Positions 36,170 through 48,072 of a stretch of DNA of 64,000 bases are shown here, in pieces. Position 1 is the stretch's first letter, and each line of letters begins with the position of its first letter. This DNA comes from Coptis chinensis (Eukaryota; Streptophyta; Magnoliopsida; Ranunculales; Ranunculaceae). The notes under the pieces are model-generated. The model was not told the origin of the DNA and ran no database searches. It saw nothing but the letters and a program-made list of their open reading frames with translations. The position numbers and the translations under genes are program-made. The stretch is from the NCBI GenBank assembly GCA_015680905.1, contig JADFTS010000073.1, positions 26,358 through 90,357 on the forward strand. Reading direction: 5' to 3'.

Positions 36170-36300
36170 AGGACTGGCAGGACTTGAATCCGAGACCTCT
36201 TATAAACTAGATACTCTGATACCATGTTAAATTGACAATTTCTCCATAAGCTTGAACTTATGTGAAGGGTCAATTCTATTAATATTAGAAGATACTCAGG
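36170..36300 (-). mobile_element. LTR end and primer-binding site remnant (copia/TRIM-like)
   Basis: On the minus strand a TTGTCAATTTAACA end is followed directly by TGGTATCAGAGTAT (36,224-36,211), the classic primer-binding site matching initiator tRNA-Met. No coding region or second LTR follows, so it is a fragment or a terminal-repeat miniature element. Confidence 0.55.
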
Positions 36301-36658
36301 TGAGAAGGTGAGTGGAATAATCTCAACATCTTCACGTCACCAGCTAAGGAAGTCTATTGAGGCGATTAGCAAATATATTATAGAGATCTCTATATTTTAT
36401 AGTAACAAAGTACTTTTGATTTTCTTAGTGTGACCCAGGCCACCTGCAATTCGATTCTAGCTATATTTGTAAGATGTGTCAGAAAACTAGGAGCAAAGTC
36501 ACAAGGAGAATGACAGAGAACATCATCTACAACAACTAATACCATATTTTAAATTAGAGTACATCACTTATTCACTTGAACTTTTAACAAAAAAAACAGC
36601 AAGAAACAAGCAGTAAAGTACATACACCATTGTCACTAACAGCTGCAAGTGCAGTGAA
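36301..36658. other. Intergenic DNA
   Basis: Nothing recognised; 3' flank of the transporter pseudogene. Confidence 0.4.
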
Positions 36659-38200
36659 TTATTCCTTGATCTCCTTGTACTCTTGTTCATCCAATGTGTC
36701 ACAGAAACACCAACCTCTTGTCTCTGGCAAAGAAACCACGCACGAAGATACCACAGCTGCATATTACCAATCCAAATACTCCAAAAGATAAGAAACCGTT
36801 TTCCCTTCCTGCTGCCACTAACACTGGAGCAAACACGCCACCAAATACTAGTGCTTGTCTCACAATTGACAACGCGGAATTCCTAATGCATGTTGGGAAC
36901 AATTCTAATGTGTATATTAGCAACACATTAAACGCGGTGCATGCACTGAAGAATGACACTAGTTCCACGGCAATCTGCAGTTCTTTTTTAGCGACCAGTA
37001 AACACATTATACTACAAACCCCGCTTACTAAAGTAAACACCAAAACTGCACTTCTTCTGTTCAATTTACCTATAAGGAAGAATGTGATCAATGATGCCGG
37101 TAGCTCTGATAAAGCGTTAAGAGTGGCACTCAAGTAAAGATTGAAGTTTAAGTTGCCGAGGCCTAATGGCATACCGTAGTATATCATTCCAGTTCCAAAT
37201 CCAACTATCATAACTGATGATAATCGTCTAAAAGCCCACCGCTTCTTCCATAATATCTTGATTCCAGAGTATAAATCCACGTTCCATGTCTCTTTATCGA
37301 TTGATAGTGACAATAAAGAATCATCGGAGAAACTAAAGCTTACGTTATTACTCATACTCTTTAGTACCTTAATTGCTTCATCCTTTCTTCCTTGAACAAA
37401 TAGCCATCTAGGTGATTCATGTACAGTGAAATGAACTAATGTAGATAAAAAATTGCCGGTATGGAAGTCCAGAGATAAAGTGTACGCCATGGTGATTCTC
37501 TATTAAGATTAGCTATGGCGGGCAATGATAAAAATCCAATCGTAAAACAAAAGAATCCTATTATACCAACCTCGCCACGCCATCGTTTTCCAACAAGCTC
37601 TGTAGATAGAACAAGAGCACAGGTGCCAATTGTCGCACGCCCGAACCCAGTAATGAATCTCAAGGCTGAGTAGACCCAAATATTGGGTGAAAAAACAGTC
37701 AGGACACCTGCCAAAGACATCATTAGACATGATAGAACTACCATGTTCATGAGGCCGAGGGATGAGTCCGCCAGTGTGGCTAGAACTAATCCACCTATTA
37801 GACAACCAACGAAAAAAGATTAAGTGGGTAGGCCAGAAATGAACGGGCCTACACATGCTAGATCCCACTCCGAGACTAGGGATGTTTTGACCGGATCATT
37901 CCAAGCCCATGCTGTCTTTGGTAACTGGCACTTATTTGCCAGTGGGCTACATGACTCGACGGTGTCGAGGTGAGTGCAGTGCCATGCCTGTCTGGCCTCA
38001 GTGAACACACTGATGAAGGTCTGTTGTGCATCGAAAACCCATGCAAAAGACACAAGGACAGCCTGCAAGAACTGATTCCACCCAAAACTCCCTATGCACT
38101 GTTCTATCGCTTCATCAAGAGATGAAATTTGATTTTCAAGTAGGGGCCCTTCAGATTGAACTGGGTCTGGTAGGGAGAGCAGGGGTGACGGATCAGTCAT
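36659..38200 (-). pseudogene. Organic cation/carnitine transporter pseudogene, copy A
   Basis: An intronless minus-strand reading of about 514 codons belongs to the plant OCT group of the major facilitator superfamily (SLC22-like, 12 spans, plasma or vacuolar membrane). Visible features are MTDPSPLLSLPDPVQSEGP, GWNQFLQAVLVSFAWVFDAQ, the SLC22 signature region FITGFGRATIGTCALVLSTE, VHESPRWLFVQGRKDEAIK and, at the end, DTLDEQEYKEIKE. Lesions are TAA at 37,820-37,822 (a serine codon in copy B), a one-base deletion near 37,448 and a frameshift near 36,738. Copy B has none of these three. Assembly error could explain single-base indels, but the nonsense change needs a substitution. Arabidopsis OCT1-6 are the references. 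Confidence 0.9.
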
Positions 38201-38781
38201 TTGGTGTCTTTACTATACGTCTATACTTCTTATTAGACGAGTATTATGGTTTTTATGTGGAAATGAAAGGAGGGGGGAAGAATCTCTTTATGGCGGTGAC
38301 CTGGTGGCCGGGTTGTTACTGATTGAGATCCTAATGCAACTTGGTGGGAGCCACCACTTGGAAAAAACTAGATAAGAATCTGAAAAGTTGGTAATGTCTG
38401 TAAGTGGAATAATGTGTTGGGCTTTGCATGCCATGTCTTGCAAAAGCGCATGAACTTAAATTCGTTAATATGATTGTAGTCATGTAATTATACCTCAAAA
38501 ATACGGAGATTAATACAAGATATTCACTAATATAGAAACACAGTCCATGCTTTTCTGTGTCTTAGATGCCAACTTATTCGAAGTCCTTGATTAAAAATCA
38601 TTCAGCTATAACACAAGTGATTAGAGATTGGCTTGACATTGATAGATAAACTACACTGCTGTATTTATTGGTTTAGTTTAGTTTTGTATTTGGCAGACTG
38701 TTCTTTAATTTATTGTCAGCCAAGGGGGCAGCAATTGCGCACCCACAAGTTCTTATCTCCCCAGTCAGTGATACCAAGTGC
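38201..38781. other. Upstream region of transporter copy A
   Basis: Noncoding; would contain its promoter. No motif could be assigned. Confidence 0.4.
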
Positions 38782-39100
38782 TTTTTTTTTTGCTAGAGGA
38801 TAATTGTATTGATAGCAAAAAGAAAATTACATTTACATGAGAGCCTTGAGTAGGTCTCTCCAACATTACAATCATCTTAAGAAATAAATATAAAATAGGT
38901 AGAGTGTGAGTTCTTTACGTACTCTATGTAAAAAGTCTAGTCTGCTTCCCCACCATTGCATCTGTCCATTTTCTAGTGTTAGGGTTGCTCCGATCCTTTC
39001 TTTGCACACAAGTCTGCACCGAAGTTGGCTTCTCTCCATGTGCTTGTAAAGAAGATATTGGCTTCGTCTTTAACCCTATCCCAATCAGCTTTTACCTTCC
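38782..39100 (-). mobile_element. 5'-truncated LINE 3' end with poly(A)
   Basis: On the minus strand, KADWDRVKDEANIFF and WREANFGADLCAKKG resemble the C-terminal RNase H part of plant LINE ORF2 (pattern REAN..AD..AKKG). A 3' untranslated stretch follows and ends in a run of about ten A residues (plus-strand T run at 38,782-38,791). This is a typical short 5'-truncated retroposition product. Confidence 0.7.
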
Positions 39101-39604
39101 AAATGAACTACATTGCTCTGAAAAGACTTGACTGTTCAGTAGGTACTAAGTGTATCTTTTATACAGAAATAAAATTTAGTTATACAGGTGGCTGCCATTG
39201 TTTAGAGATACATTAAGTAGTTCATGGCAAACCCCAGAATCCTTATGCTAAGTATTGGTGAGAGTTCCTGCTGCAAAGTATCTGATTAAGTTCGAGCTTG
39301 TATGCAAGCCGTGGTACTATCTGTGATCGCATCTCGGCCAAAGCCCATCTCGCTCCTTGTACTCAACTAGAGATCCTATTTAAATTGTATCTCCTTATTA
39401 ACTTCCTAATTGTGGACAAATACGGTTCTGCTCGAATTTGGTTCACTACAGTTGTATTGATAAATATAAGGTTTTCATGATTAACAGCAAAGAAAACACG
39501 TTGTGTTTCCATGGTGGTGGAAATAATTCTGAATTTCCGATGAATATAATGGTCAGAGTTATACACCTGGAACAATCATTTATGGGAGAACCAACCAGTA
39601 AAGT

Positions 39605-41197
39605 TCAAACACCATTGTCACTACTGGCTGCACTTGGAGTAACCGATGCTTTGATCTCCTTGTATTCTTGTTCATCCACTGTGTCACAGGAGCTCCTACC
39701 CCTTGTCTCTGGTGAAGAAATCACAAAGAACTCAGAGCAGCCTATGAACAATCCAAATACTCCATTAGCTAAGAAAGCATTTTTCCTTCCTGCTGCTACT
39801 AACTTTGGAGCAAACACACCAGCAAACACAAGTGCTTGTCTCACCATTGACAAAGCGGAGTTCCTAATGCATGTTGGAAACAATTCTAATGTGTAAATTA
39901 GTAACACATTAAACGCGGTGCTTGCACTGAAGAACGACACTAGTTCCATAATTCCATCCCTATCTTCAGTTCTTTTTTAGCTACCACTACACTCATTATT
40001 ATACCACAGACCCCGCTTATTACAGTAAACAGCAACACTGCACTTTTTCTGTTAATTTTTCCTATAAGGAACAATGTGAGGAATGATGCAGGTAGCTCTG
40101 ATAGAGCATTAAGCGCAACACTCAAGTAAAGATTGAAGTTTATGTTACCGAGACCTATTGGCATACCATAGTATACCGTACCAGTTCCAAATCCAAGAAT
40201 CATAACTAAACATAATCGTCGAAGAACCCACCCCTGCTTCCACAAAATCTTGACCCCAGAGTACAAATCGACGTTCCAAGTCTCTAGATCGATTGATAAA
40301 GACGATAAAGAATCCTCAGAGATCGTTAAGCTTATGTTGTTACTCATACTCTTTAGTACCTTAATTGCTTCAATTCCTCCTTTCTTCCTTGAAAAAACAG
40401 CCATCTAGGTGATTCGTGTAAAGTGAAATGAACTAATATAGAATAAAAAATTGCGGGTATGGAAGTCCAAAGATAGAGTGTACGCCATGATGAATCCTTA
40501 TTTAGATAAGCTATGGCTGGTAATGATAAGAATCCAAATGCAAAAGTAAAGAATCCTATTATCCCGACCTCGCCATGCCATCGTTTCCCAACAAGCTCTG
40601 TCGATAGAACTAGTGCACATGTACCAATTGTCGGACGTCCAAACCCAGTAATGAATCTCAAGGCTAAGTAGACCCAGATGTTGGGTGAGAAACAGTTGCA
40701 ACACCTACCAAAGCCATGATTAGACATGAAAGAACAAGCAAGTTCTTGCGACCGAGGGACGAGTCAGCCAGAGTGGCTAGAAGTAGTCCACCCATTAGAG
40801 AACCAATGAAGAAAGATGAAGTGGGTAAACCGGAAATGAAAGGGCCTACACACGCTTGATCCCACTCTGAGGTTAGGCTTGTGTCGACTGGGACATCCCA
40901 AGCCCACGAAGTCTTTGGTAACTGGCATTGATTCACCGATGAGCTACATGACTCTGTTGCGTCTAGGTGAGTGCAATGCCAAGCCGGTGCGGCCTGAGTG
41001 AAAACACTGATGAAGGCCTGTTCTGCATCAAAAAGCCATGCAAAAGATACAAGAACAGCCTGCAAGAATTGATTCCACCCAAATCTCCCCAAGCACAGTT
41101 CAATTACTTCATCTAGAGATGAAAATTGTTTTTCAAGTAGGGGTGCTTCAGATTGGACCGTGTCGGATTGGGAGAGGAGGGGTAATGGATCGGCCAT
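39605..41197 (-). pseudogene. Organic cation/carnitine transporter pseudogene, copy B
   Basis: A tandem paralogue of copy A in the same orientation. It starts MADPLPLLSQSDTVQSEAP at 41,197 and ends SAASSDNGV at 39,605. SSFFIGSLMGGLLLATLADS, FITGFGRPTIGTCALVLSTE, LHESPRWLFFQGRK and ETRGRSSCDTVDEQEYKEIK mark the family. The frame is broken three times: a one-base deletion near 40,690, a 4-base insertion near 40,373, and an 8-base insertion near 39,945 that looks like a local duplication of TGGAA.TA. None coincides with copy A. If real, no full-length protein can be made; only the first 177 residues (spans 1-3) remain open. Confidence 0.88.
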
Positions 41198-42309
41198 ATT
41201 GGTGTGTATAGTACACCTCTGTGATGATTGTGGTGGTGTGTATGTCTTGTACTGAGAGGAAGAATATAATAGATTGAAGCAGGTTTATGCGGTTGTCAAT
41301 TACTGATTGAAATTTCAACTTGCTGTAGGAACCACAACTTTAAAATATTCTTGTGCGATTTTTTTTTGATTGGCAAGCCTGTTTTTAAACGAGATCAGTA
41401 ACTCATTGGTGCGGACCTCTGGTATCATCAGTCATCACTCAAAGGTTTTACCAACTTTGCTAGTTGGCACCTGCAAATGTGTGGGCAAACCTGTTTTTAA
41501 TGAGATCAGCACCTCAATAGTGCGCAGGCGGGTTCTCCACATTGAATGCGACTTTCGCCTGTAGCAAGCAAACATTGACAGCACAACATAGTGTTTTCTG
41601 CATGGTTTTCTGAACAGTCGTCCTTGCATTGTAGTCTTATCATATTCAACTATTAACACCATTCGGACTGGAGGTGTTGATGACGAAGAACCAACTGATT
41701 GCTTTCCTTTCTTCGTAATCTGAAAAGTAGAACCAAAAAAATTGAGAATGCAGCGCAGCTACACCATCAAGCTCTATTATCTTCATTGCTATTGCTAAAG
41801 GATTAGAAATGTCTAATAAGAACATGAGCAACAAGAAAATAGTGGTGCATGCATGAGTGTGACTCTCCTCTGGTATAAGTATATAGGATTATCAATGGTA
41901 ATACTAGTTTAACTTGGAGAACAAAACACTTAGTAAAAAAAATCGTCACACAAACTCAATCATTCGAGGGGCTCATGACTCGGAATATCTACAGGGAATC
42001 GAACTTAGTTGCGGACTCTGTATAAGTATACGTAGAGGTTGCTCGCTCCAAAAAGGATGTTTTTGTGTATTGCAGCCAAGTACTTAACCAAGATACCTTG
42101 CTTCATACAATTTAAAAAATGTGCACATTATGCTATTGAAGAGCTTGTAATTTGATAGCATATATTGTCCGTCTATGAAGTTTTTATATGTACACATATA
42201 TAGAAGCACACCAAAACTATTATATGTACTGACTGTCACCTTCACAACAAAATTGTTTCTCCAATGTATATTTAACAGAATTCCTCGTTAATAACTCATC
42301 GTCAACTAC
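41198..42309. other. Intergenic DNA with two small repeat pairs
   Basis: One direct repeat pair (CCTGTTTTTAA, GAGATCAG, ACTCA..GTGCG) occurs at about 41,380-41,425 and 41,489-41,530. A second phrase at about 41,665-41,715 (GGAGGTGTTGATGA, CTTTCTTCGTAATCTGAAAAG) returns at about 42,430-42,487 across the SINE. On the minus strand each ends with an acceptor-like TTTTTCAG, so they may be duplicated exon remnants (reading SSSSTPP and ASSSTPL). No gene could be built. Confidence 0.45.
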
Positions 42310-42427
42310 AAGGACCAGGGGGCTGTGGCCACTGGCGAGGCAGTACTAGGTCGAATTTCCAATCAGGCCCCAGGATTAGTCGAGGTGAGCGTAAGCTGGC
42401 CCGGACACCCGGTTAGCAAAAAAAAAA
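42310..42427 (+). mobile_element. tRNA-derived SINE
   Basis: A short element with a polymerase III box A-like TGGCCACTGGCG, box B-like GGTCGAATTTCC, then the plant SINE tail ATTAGTCGAGGTGAGCG and AGCTGGCCCGGACACCC, ending in about ten A residues. It fits Au-like plant SINEs. It lies between the two copies of the small TGTTGATGA repeat. Confidence 0.75.
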
Positions 42428-42635
42428 GTAGAGGTGTTGATGAAGAGGCACCTGGTGGATGATTGCCTTTCTTCATTATCCTGAAAAAGAGCACAAAAGA
42501 AAAAATAAATAATATGAAACGAACTTACAGAGAGAGGTTAATGGGAACAACGCAACTCAAAGCAAAATGTGGTGGCAATTACAATTGGCTTAGCTTCTTT
42601 CCTTCTGACGCAATTGACTTCTGTTTCCTTATGAC

Positions 42636-43363
42636 TAGGGGTGTAATACGGGGCGGGGCGGGTCAACTGCGGGTCAAATAGTGATGGGCCGGGTCAGGGC
42701 AGGTCTAGGGTGGGTTGAAGGGTGAAAGTGTCTTTAGCATTCACCACCCTACCATTGGTCACTCGACTTCTGGCGGCGGGTGGAAATTGTCATTTTAACC
42801 CAATTTTCCACCAAAAAAAAAAAAAAACTTCCTAATTCTGCAAATAATATCTTTCCAATTCACAACATAAAGAAAATTAATAGAATCAATCAATGAAAAA
42901 TAAACAAAAATAAAAAACTATAACTTGAACCCAAAATCATATATATTTGAAAATTTGAAACTTCTTTATCATGATTTACTATTTGTAAATTAATTATCTT
43001 CCATAGCAAGATAAAATAAAGATCGGATGATCTATAGTATAAAACAATAAAATATAAACTAAAATAATTCAAAATTAATATAATGATGAATTATTTATCT
43101 TCTCCAAAATTCGAAAGTTGGATTTGAACTCTTGATATTTGCCCAATGTTCAAACTTGAACATTTGAAATTAATGCTGAACTCATAAGTTTGTATTCATA
43201 TCTCTCAAATTCATACAAAAGTTAAAAGAAAATATAAACAAAATACAAAAATATTAGAGTTAAAATCTTGAAACGGTGCGGGTCAACAGGGTTAGGTCAA
43301 CGGCTTATGCCACGGTGTGGGTCGGGCAGCTTTGATGGGTCAACGGTTTTTTTTACACTCCTA
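42636..43363. mobile_element. hAT-type non-autonomous element
   Basis: A 728-bp element with termini TAGGGGTGTAA and TTACACTCCTA. It is flanked by near-perfect 8-bp repeats CTTATGAC (42,628-42,635) and CTTCTGAC (43,364-43,371), the hAT target size. GC-rich subterminal words (GCGGGTCAA, GGGTCGG) lie near both ends and the middle is extremely AT-rich. No transposase is encoded. Confidence 0.8.
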
Positions 43364-44199
43364 CTTCTGACGCATGCAATGTTCTCTTAGGCGCTTATAT
43401 AAGCGTCAATTGCATTTATGTTTCTTTAAAAATAATAATAAAATTTAAGAGTTTTTTCATAAATGTTAGCATATTTTCAATTTATTATATCAAATTTATT
43501 ATTATTATTATTTATTTTTAATATTATTATTATTTACTAGTATACTGCTATGCAGTGGGGGCGTGAGCAGAGAGGGAGAGAGAGAGGGAGAGGGACAAAG
43601 ATAAGAGATGAGAAATGAGGACAGACAGAAACCAACTAAATGAATTTTTGTCAACATACCCCTTCTCGCCCCCAGAACGTTCGCTCCGCTCACTGATTAT
43701 ATAAAAAAATAAAATAATTTGAAGAGATAATAAAATAAATATGTAATTAAATTTTAATTAACTAGAGTTAATCTATAATTATAAAGTAGTAGGTCTATGG
43801 TAAATAGGTGTTTAGAAAACTTTTCGCTCATAAGCACCTAAGAACGAATTTTTTCTAGTGAGTTGTTATAGGATTTTGTTTACCAAACTACACAACTACT
43901 ATCTACAAGCAAGACTAATGAAGCAATTAATATACTAGTGATTACATGGTATGAGATCTCATACATTGAATCTTATAAGATGAAGAAGATCTCATATATT
44001 TTTGGTTGATTATTCATTTTGGTTCACACTTGTCATGCTGAGCAAAAATTTCTAAAGAAGAAGGGTGAAGCCTGATTCATAGTATATACTCTTACGACTT
44101 TTGTTTGTGGGCCCAACTCAACTGCCACGTTGTCTTATTTCATTTCAGAAAGATATATAAAGGGTGAGTAAGCTAGGTGAATGACAGTATTACTGGTCT
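43364..44199. other. Intergenic DNA with ATT-rich and GAGAG-rich tracts
   Basis: Contains TTATTATTA runs near 43,500-43,540 and a GAGAGAGGGAGAG purine tract near 43,570. No gene recognised. Confidence 0.45.
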
Positions 44200-45903
44200 G
44201 AGAAAGGAGAGCTCAGCCAGCATTGTCACTGACAACTTAAAAGACCCATCCAGTTCCAACAGTTATAACGAAGCCAAAATTAAAGTGGTTGGGATTGGGG
44301 ATGGAGGTTCCAATGCTGTAAATAGAATGATTGAAAATCTATTATACTTTGCAATAAACCATCTGATTAGTAAGTCACTTTCCTGTTTCCTTATGTGGGA
44401 ATACTGTTGGCCTGTTGGGTGCTTATACTGATGTACATTATGAGATAAACTTGAGACACTCTAGGTATAACATATAGATGTTTAGATTGACATGGTCATA
44501 TACTATATCATTAATACTCATTTGTAAAATTTATTTCTAATCCTCCCTCTCATTTGTCTCAATATCCCAATATTGAAATACTGCTTTACTAATCTATGAA
44601 AATGTTCTTTCTTCATTTCCCAATATTTTACCTCATCAATCATAGCTGGCCTGATTGCTGTCTTAAAAATTCACCTTGAATATGACTCAAATGCTCCTTG
44701 ATCTCCTCATCCTTACGATAATAAAACCAAACTATTGAAATGGTCATATCTAGGAGTTTACATCAACTCTCACCAGAATATTATCTTTGGTAAGGGAGAA
44801 TTTTCACATATTTCTGTTTTTTTTAATGCATTTATGGGTAAACTAGGAACAACTTGCGACTGTATGTCATATATTGTTTCAACTTCCATATTTATTTCCC
44901 CCAAACTATCTCATATATGCAGGTTGGAATGGGCTGAGAACTGCAGACCGGGGGCCCCAATAATTGCGGAGTTGCAAAGGCAATGGGTATCTTGACTGTT
45001 GGTATTGTCACAACCCCATTCTCTTTCGAGGGGCGTAGAAGGGCAGTTCAAGCACAGGAAGGTATTGCGGCTTTAAGAGAGAATGTTGACACACTAATTG
45101 TCATTCCAAATGACAAGTTGTTGACAATGAGTTTCCCGATCTACCCTCAAACCGATGCTTTTAACTTGGTGATGATATACTTAAACAAGGTGTCTGTGGT
45201 ATCTCCGATATAACTACGGGTAAAAATCACCCACAATGTCTTGTAGTGAGATTCCCAGTTCTATTTAAGTATTTTTAGGTATTTAATCGAAAAATTATTG
45301 GTGAGAGATCATTCAATTCAAATTAATATAGTTTCATTATTTAAGCAATTCGATAATTAGTTAGTACATTTCTTTTTTGAGAAATGAAAGAAAAATATAA
45401 ATTAACTGTAAGGAAAACAAAGTGGGGTATCTTTACGGTCGACATACACCTCATCATTGTTTGTTGCTTTGCTCATTCTTGAGTAGCATGCAAAGTTGCA
45501 AACAAGATTTTTGGAGCTGAACCACCTTAATGTATATTACTTTTTTGGCCAGTACACCACAGTTTGATTTGAAGGTCATGCACATATACTCAGCTGAAGG
45601 CTCAGTAGCCATCAAATTTCTGTAGATCCTCTCCATCTACTACTCTAATTTTCTTTCAGATAAGTTTGATAATAAACCCCACCTTCTCCAGTGTTCACAT
45701 AGATAAGATTAAAGATAATTAATGTCTTGCGCCTATATGCTATTTCTCTTGTGCTATTGTGCATGAACATATGGAAAGCATGTGATAAATGCAACCTATA
45801 TGGCTATATCTACCACTCTTTTTTTCATACATATGTTAATGGTCATCAAAAAAATTGTTCGACCTTAGGCATAGTGTAGAGGAAAGAGGGGGCATTCTGT
45901 GAG

Positions 45904-47756
45904 CAGGGGCAGCTCAAGAAAACTTGAGGCCCTAGGCAAATTCCCATAGAAGGCCTTTATAATATGAGTTTTATCTGTGAAAGTAAAGATTTCTCTATAT
46001 CTATGAGGTTTTTATTTTTTTCGTAAGATGGTCCATGATTCCTGTTTGGACCAACAACATGACATCTACGAGTAAATAATTATTATAAGAAAATGTGAAC
46101 ATTGAAAACATAATCACGGAAAAAACTCATTTGGTTTAATTTAAAAAACAAACATAAGAAGGAACATTGGGCTACAAAATATAAGCCCCTGATAAGAGCC
46201 CAAAACTGTAGTTTTAACCCCTTAACAATCATACTTTTAGACCAATTATGCGAGTAATAAATAAAAGTTAATGCTGATTACGTGTTTTTATGTATTTCAG
46301 GCAGTAAAGTCAATTATGTGCAGAAATGTGCTACTTTGGCGAGATAAAGGAGCAAGGGTTGGTTGCTAAGAAGTTTTGTGATAAAGGCCGAGATTCCAGG
46401 AGAAAAAGCCTTTGTAAGCCCGGTCAAAAGATGAAAAGTCAAAATCCACGCGGGCAGAAACAGTGCACAAAGTCAGCAGAACTTCCGAAGACCATATCTT
46501 TGAACTCATACCTTGTAATTGGGTCTACCTTATGTCAAAACGACCGTCTCGGAAAGAGCTTTCCAATGGTCCAAGCCTTGGCCCAATCAGAGGAGCAAAA
46601 GTGGACGAAAAGCCTGTTGAAACCGAATCCAGTTGAAGAGCCTTTTTTGGACTAAAGAAATTGGGTTTTGGGTCCGATTTTCCGGCCCAAAATATGGCTC
46701 CAAGCCCATGCACGATTTTTGGATCTGAAGCATATAAAAACAAAGAAAAGCTTAGCTCTTAAGTTATCTAGTTTTAGTTAGAAAAAAAAAAGCTAGTTTT
46801 ATTTAGAAAAAGGAGTTCTTGTAATGGTAGCTAGTTAGACCTAAAACTATAGATAATTCTAGATCTAGTTTTCATTAAATTAATTAAGTTGTAGTTTCAT
46901 TTCTTGTTTTAGATTAAGTCTTTGAATCATTGTTCTTCATTGATTAGATAAATAAAATAGTTTATTCTTGTTAATTTCGATTTTGTCATTTACATTTGTA
47001 GATCTAAATTCCATTATTGTTTGTTATCATTTCATAGTTATTAATTAGATTAAAGTATTGTTAGATCAATTTCATAAATTTAGAATCTTTTTATGATGTC
47101 TATGGTTAATTCAATGATAAAGGATAGTTTGATGACTCAAGGCTAAACCTCCATTAGAAAGCCTTGAGAAAAACTTGATTGAGTAGTGTAGAATCGTTGT
47201 AAGAGTTTATTCCACTCTAGAAGGTCGTGATTTGCCATGAGAATGGGTGGACGACCTCACATGCTAATTACGGATTGGTAGAGATGCCATGGTAATTAGG
47301 GATTAGAACGACCAATTCTTACCATAAGAACGTAAGAATTGGATTACAACAATCTATACTAGAATATTAAGTTGGATTCAAGGCGGATTCATTTCCCCCC
47401 TAATTCCTTATCATAGAATCAACGTAGTATTTCCGTAGTTGATTATTCGTATCTTGTGGGTAGTTACATCGTAGTATAAAATCCCTTTCGTAAACCTCTC
47501 ATTAGACTTTAGACAAGACTGATTAGACTTAGAAAATATTGCATGCGAAAGAACTAGGAGTGGAACGAACTACTTACTCCACTCTATTTCGATAGATTTG
47601 AGAGTATAGAAATCTTTGATAAACCTGAGAATCAAGTAAGGTCTTAGTTTTACTTTCGTTTAAAGTTCGTAGCTTTATTCGTTTGTAAAATATCTTTATA
47701 TGTTTTATCAGCCCCCCACCAGCTAGCTCACCTGCCTATAGGGTGAGCCGGCCCTG
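45904..47756. mobile_element. hAT-type MITE split by a solo LTR
   Basis: Termini CAGGGGCAGCTCA (left) and TGAGCCGGCCCTG (right, inverted CAGGGCCGGCTCA) are of hAT type. The 8-bp flanks TCTGTGAG (45,896-45,903) and TTTGTGAG (47,757-47,764) differ by one base. Removing the solo LTR and one copy of its duplication leaves about 327 bp. No coding sequence. It sits in the intron of the FtsZ2-like pseudogene. Confidence 0.82.
46190..47710 (+). mobile_element. Solo LTR, 1,521 bp
   Basis: It starts TGATAAGAGCCC and ends TATGTTTTATCA, giving TGATAA...TTATCA termini, with perfect 5-bp duplications GCCCC at 46,185-46,189 and 47,711-47,715. A TATA-like CATATAAAAACA at about 46,731 suggests plus orientation. 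There is no internal coding region, primer-binding site or second LTR, so it is best read as the product of recombination between the two LTRs of a former retrotransposon. Confidence 0.88.
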
Positions 47757-48072
47757 TTTGTGAGTTGGGTTTCCTTTATTACTATGGTTTTTGTCTATTC
47801 AAGTGAAATTACAAGAAATATCAGAACAGTACATCCGTGTCCTTACAGTTGTACAAATGGATGCCTGTTGATGTCCTTTGTCTTTATATAAGTATATGAA
47901 CAAACTGGAGTGTATATGTTTATATTATTTTGCAGTGTTAGTGTTCTCCTCTCTTTTCGTTTTTCTGATTGTGGTGGCTTAATCAATTGCAGGTTCCTGG
48001 TCTGGTTAATGTTGATTTTGCCGATGTGCGAGCTATTATGGCAAATGCAGGATCATTTGCAGAGAAGGTGTA

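Larger units (their letters stand above)
44200..48072 (+). pseudogene. Plastid division FtsZ2-like pseudogene
   Basis: Three exon remnants on the plus strand. At about 44,213-44,337: NEAKIKVVGIGDGGSNAVN, the N-terminal GTP-binding edge. At about 44,924-45,216: a damaged tubulin-signature region, then GILTVGIVTTPFSFEGRRR and AVQAQEGIAALRENVDTLI. At 47,992-48,072, after TTGCAG: VPGLVNVDFADVRAIMANAG, then a premature stop. Exons between the first two are absent and the C-terminal half is missing. In intact FtsZ2, GTP-dependent polymerisation forms the chloroplast division ring. The first glycine-rich loop has Asp where family members have Gly. The intron between the last two remnants has received nested transposons. 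Not functional. Confidence 0.9.

Noticed and set aside
42327-42360. Functional tRNA gene
   Set aside because: Only box A- and B-like words are present, without a cloverleaf; the tail and poly(A) identify a SINE.
46326-46655. 109-aa plus-strand open frame
   Set aside because: Lies wholly inside the solo LTR, has no domain motif, and LTRs do not normally encode protein.
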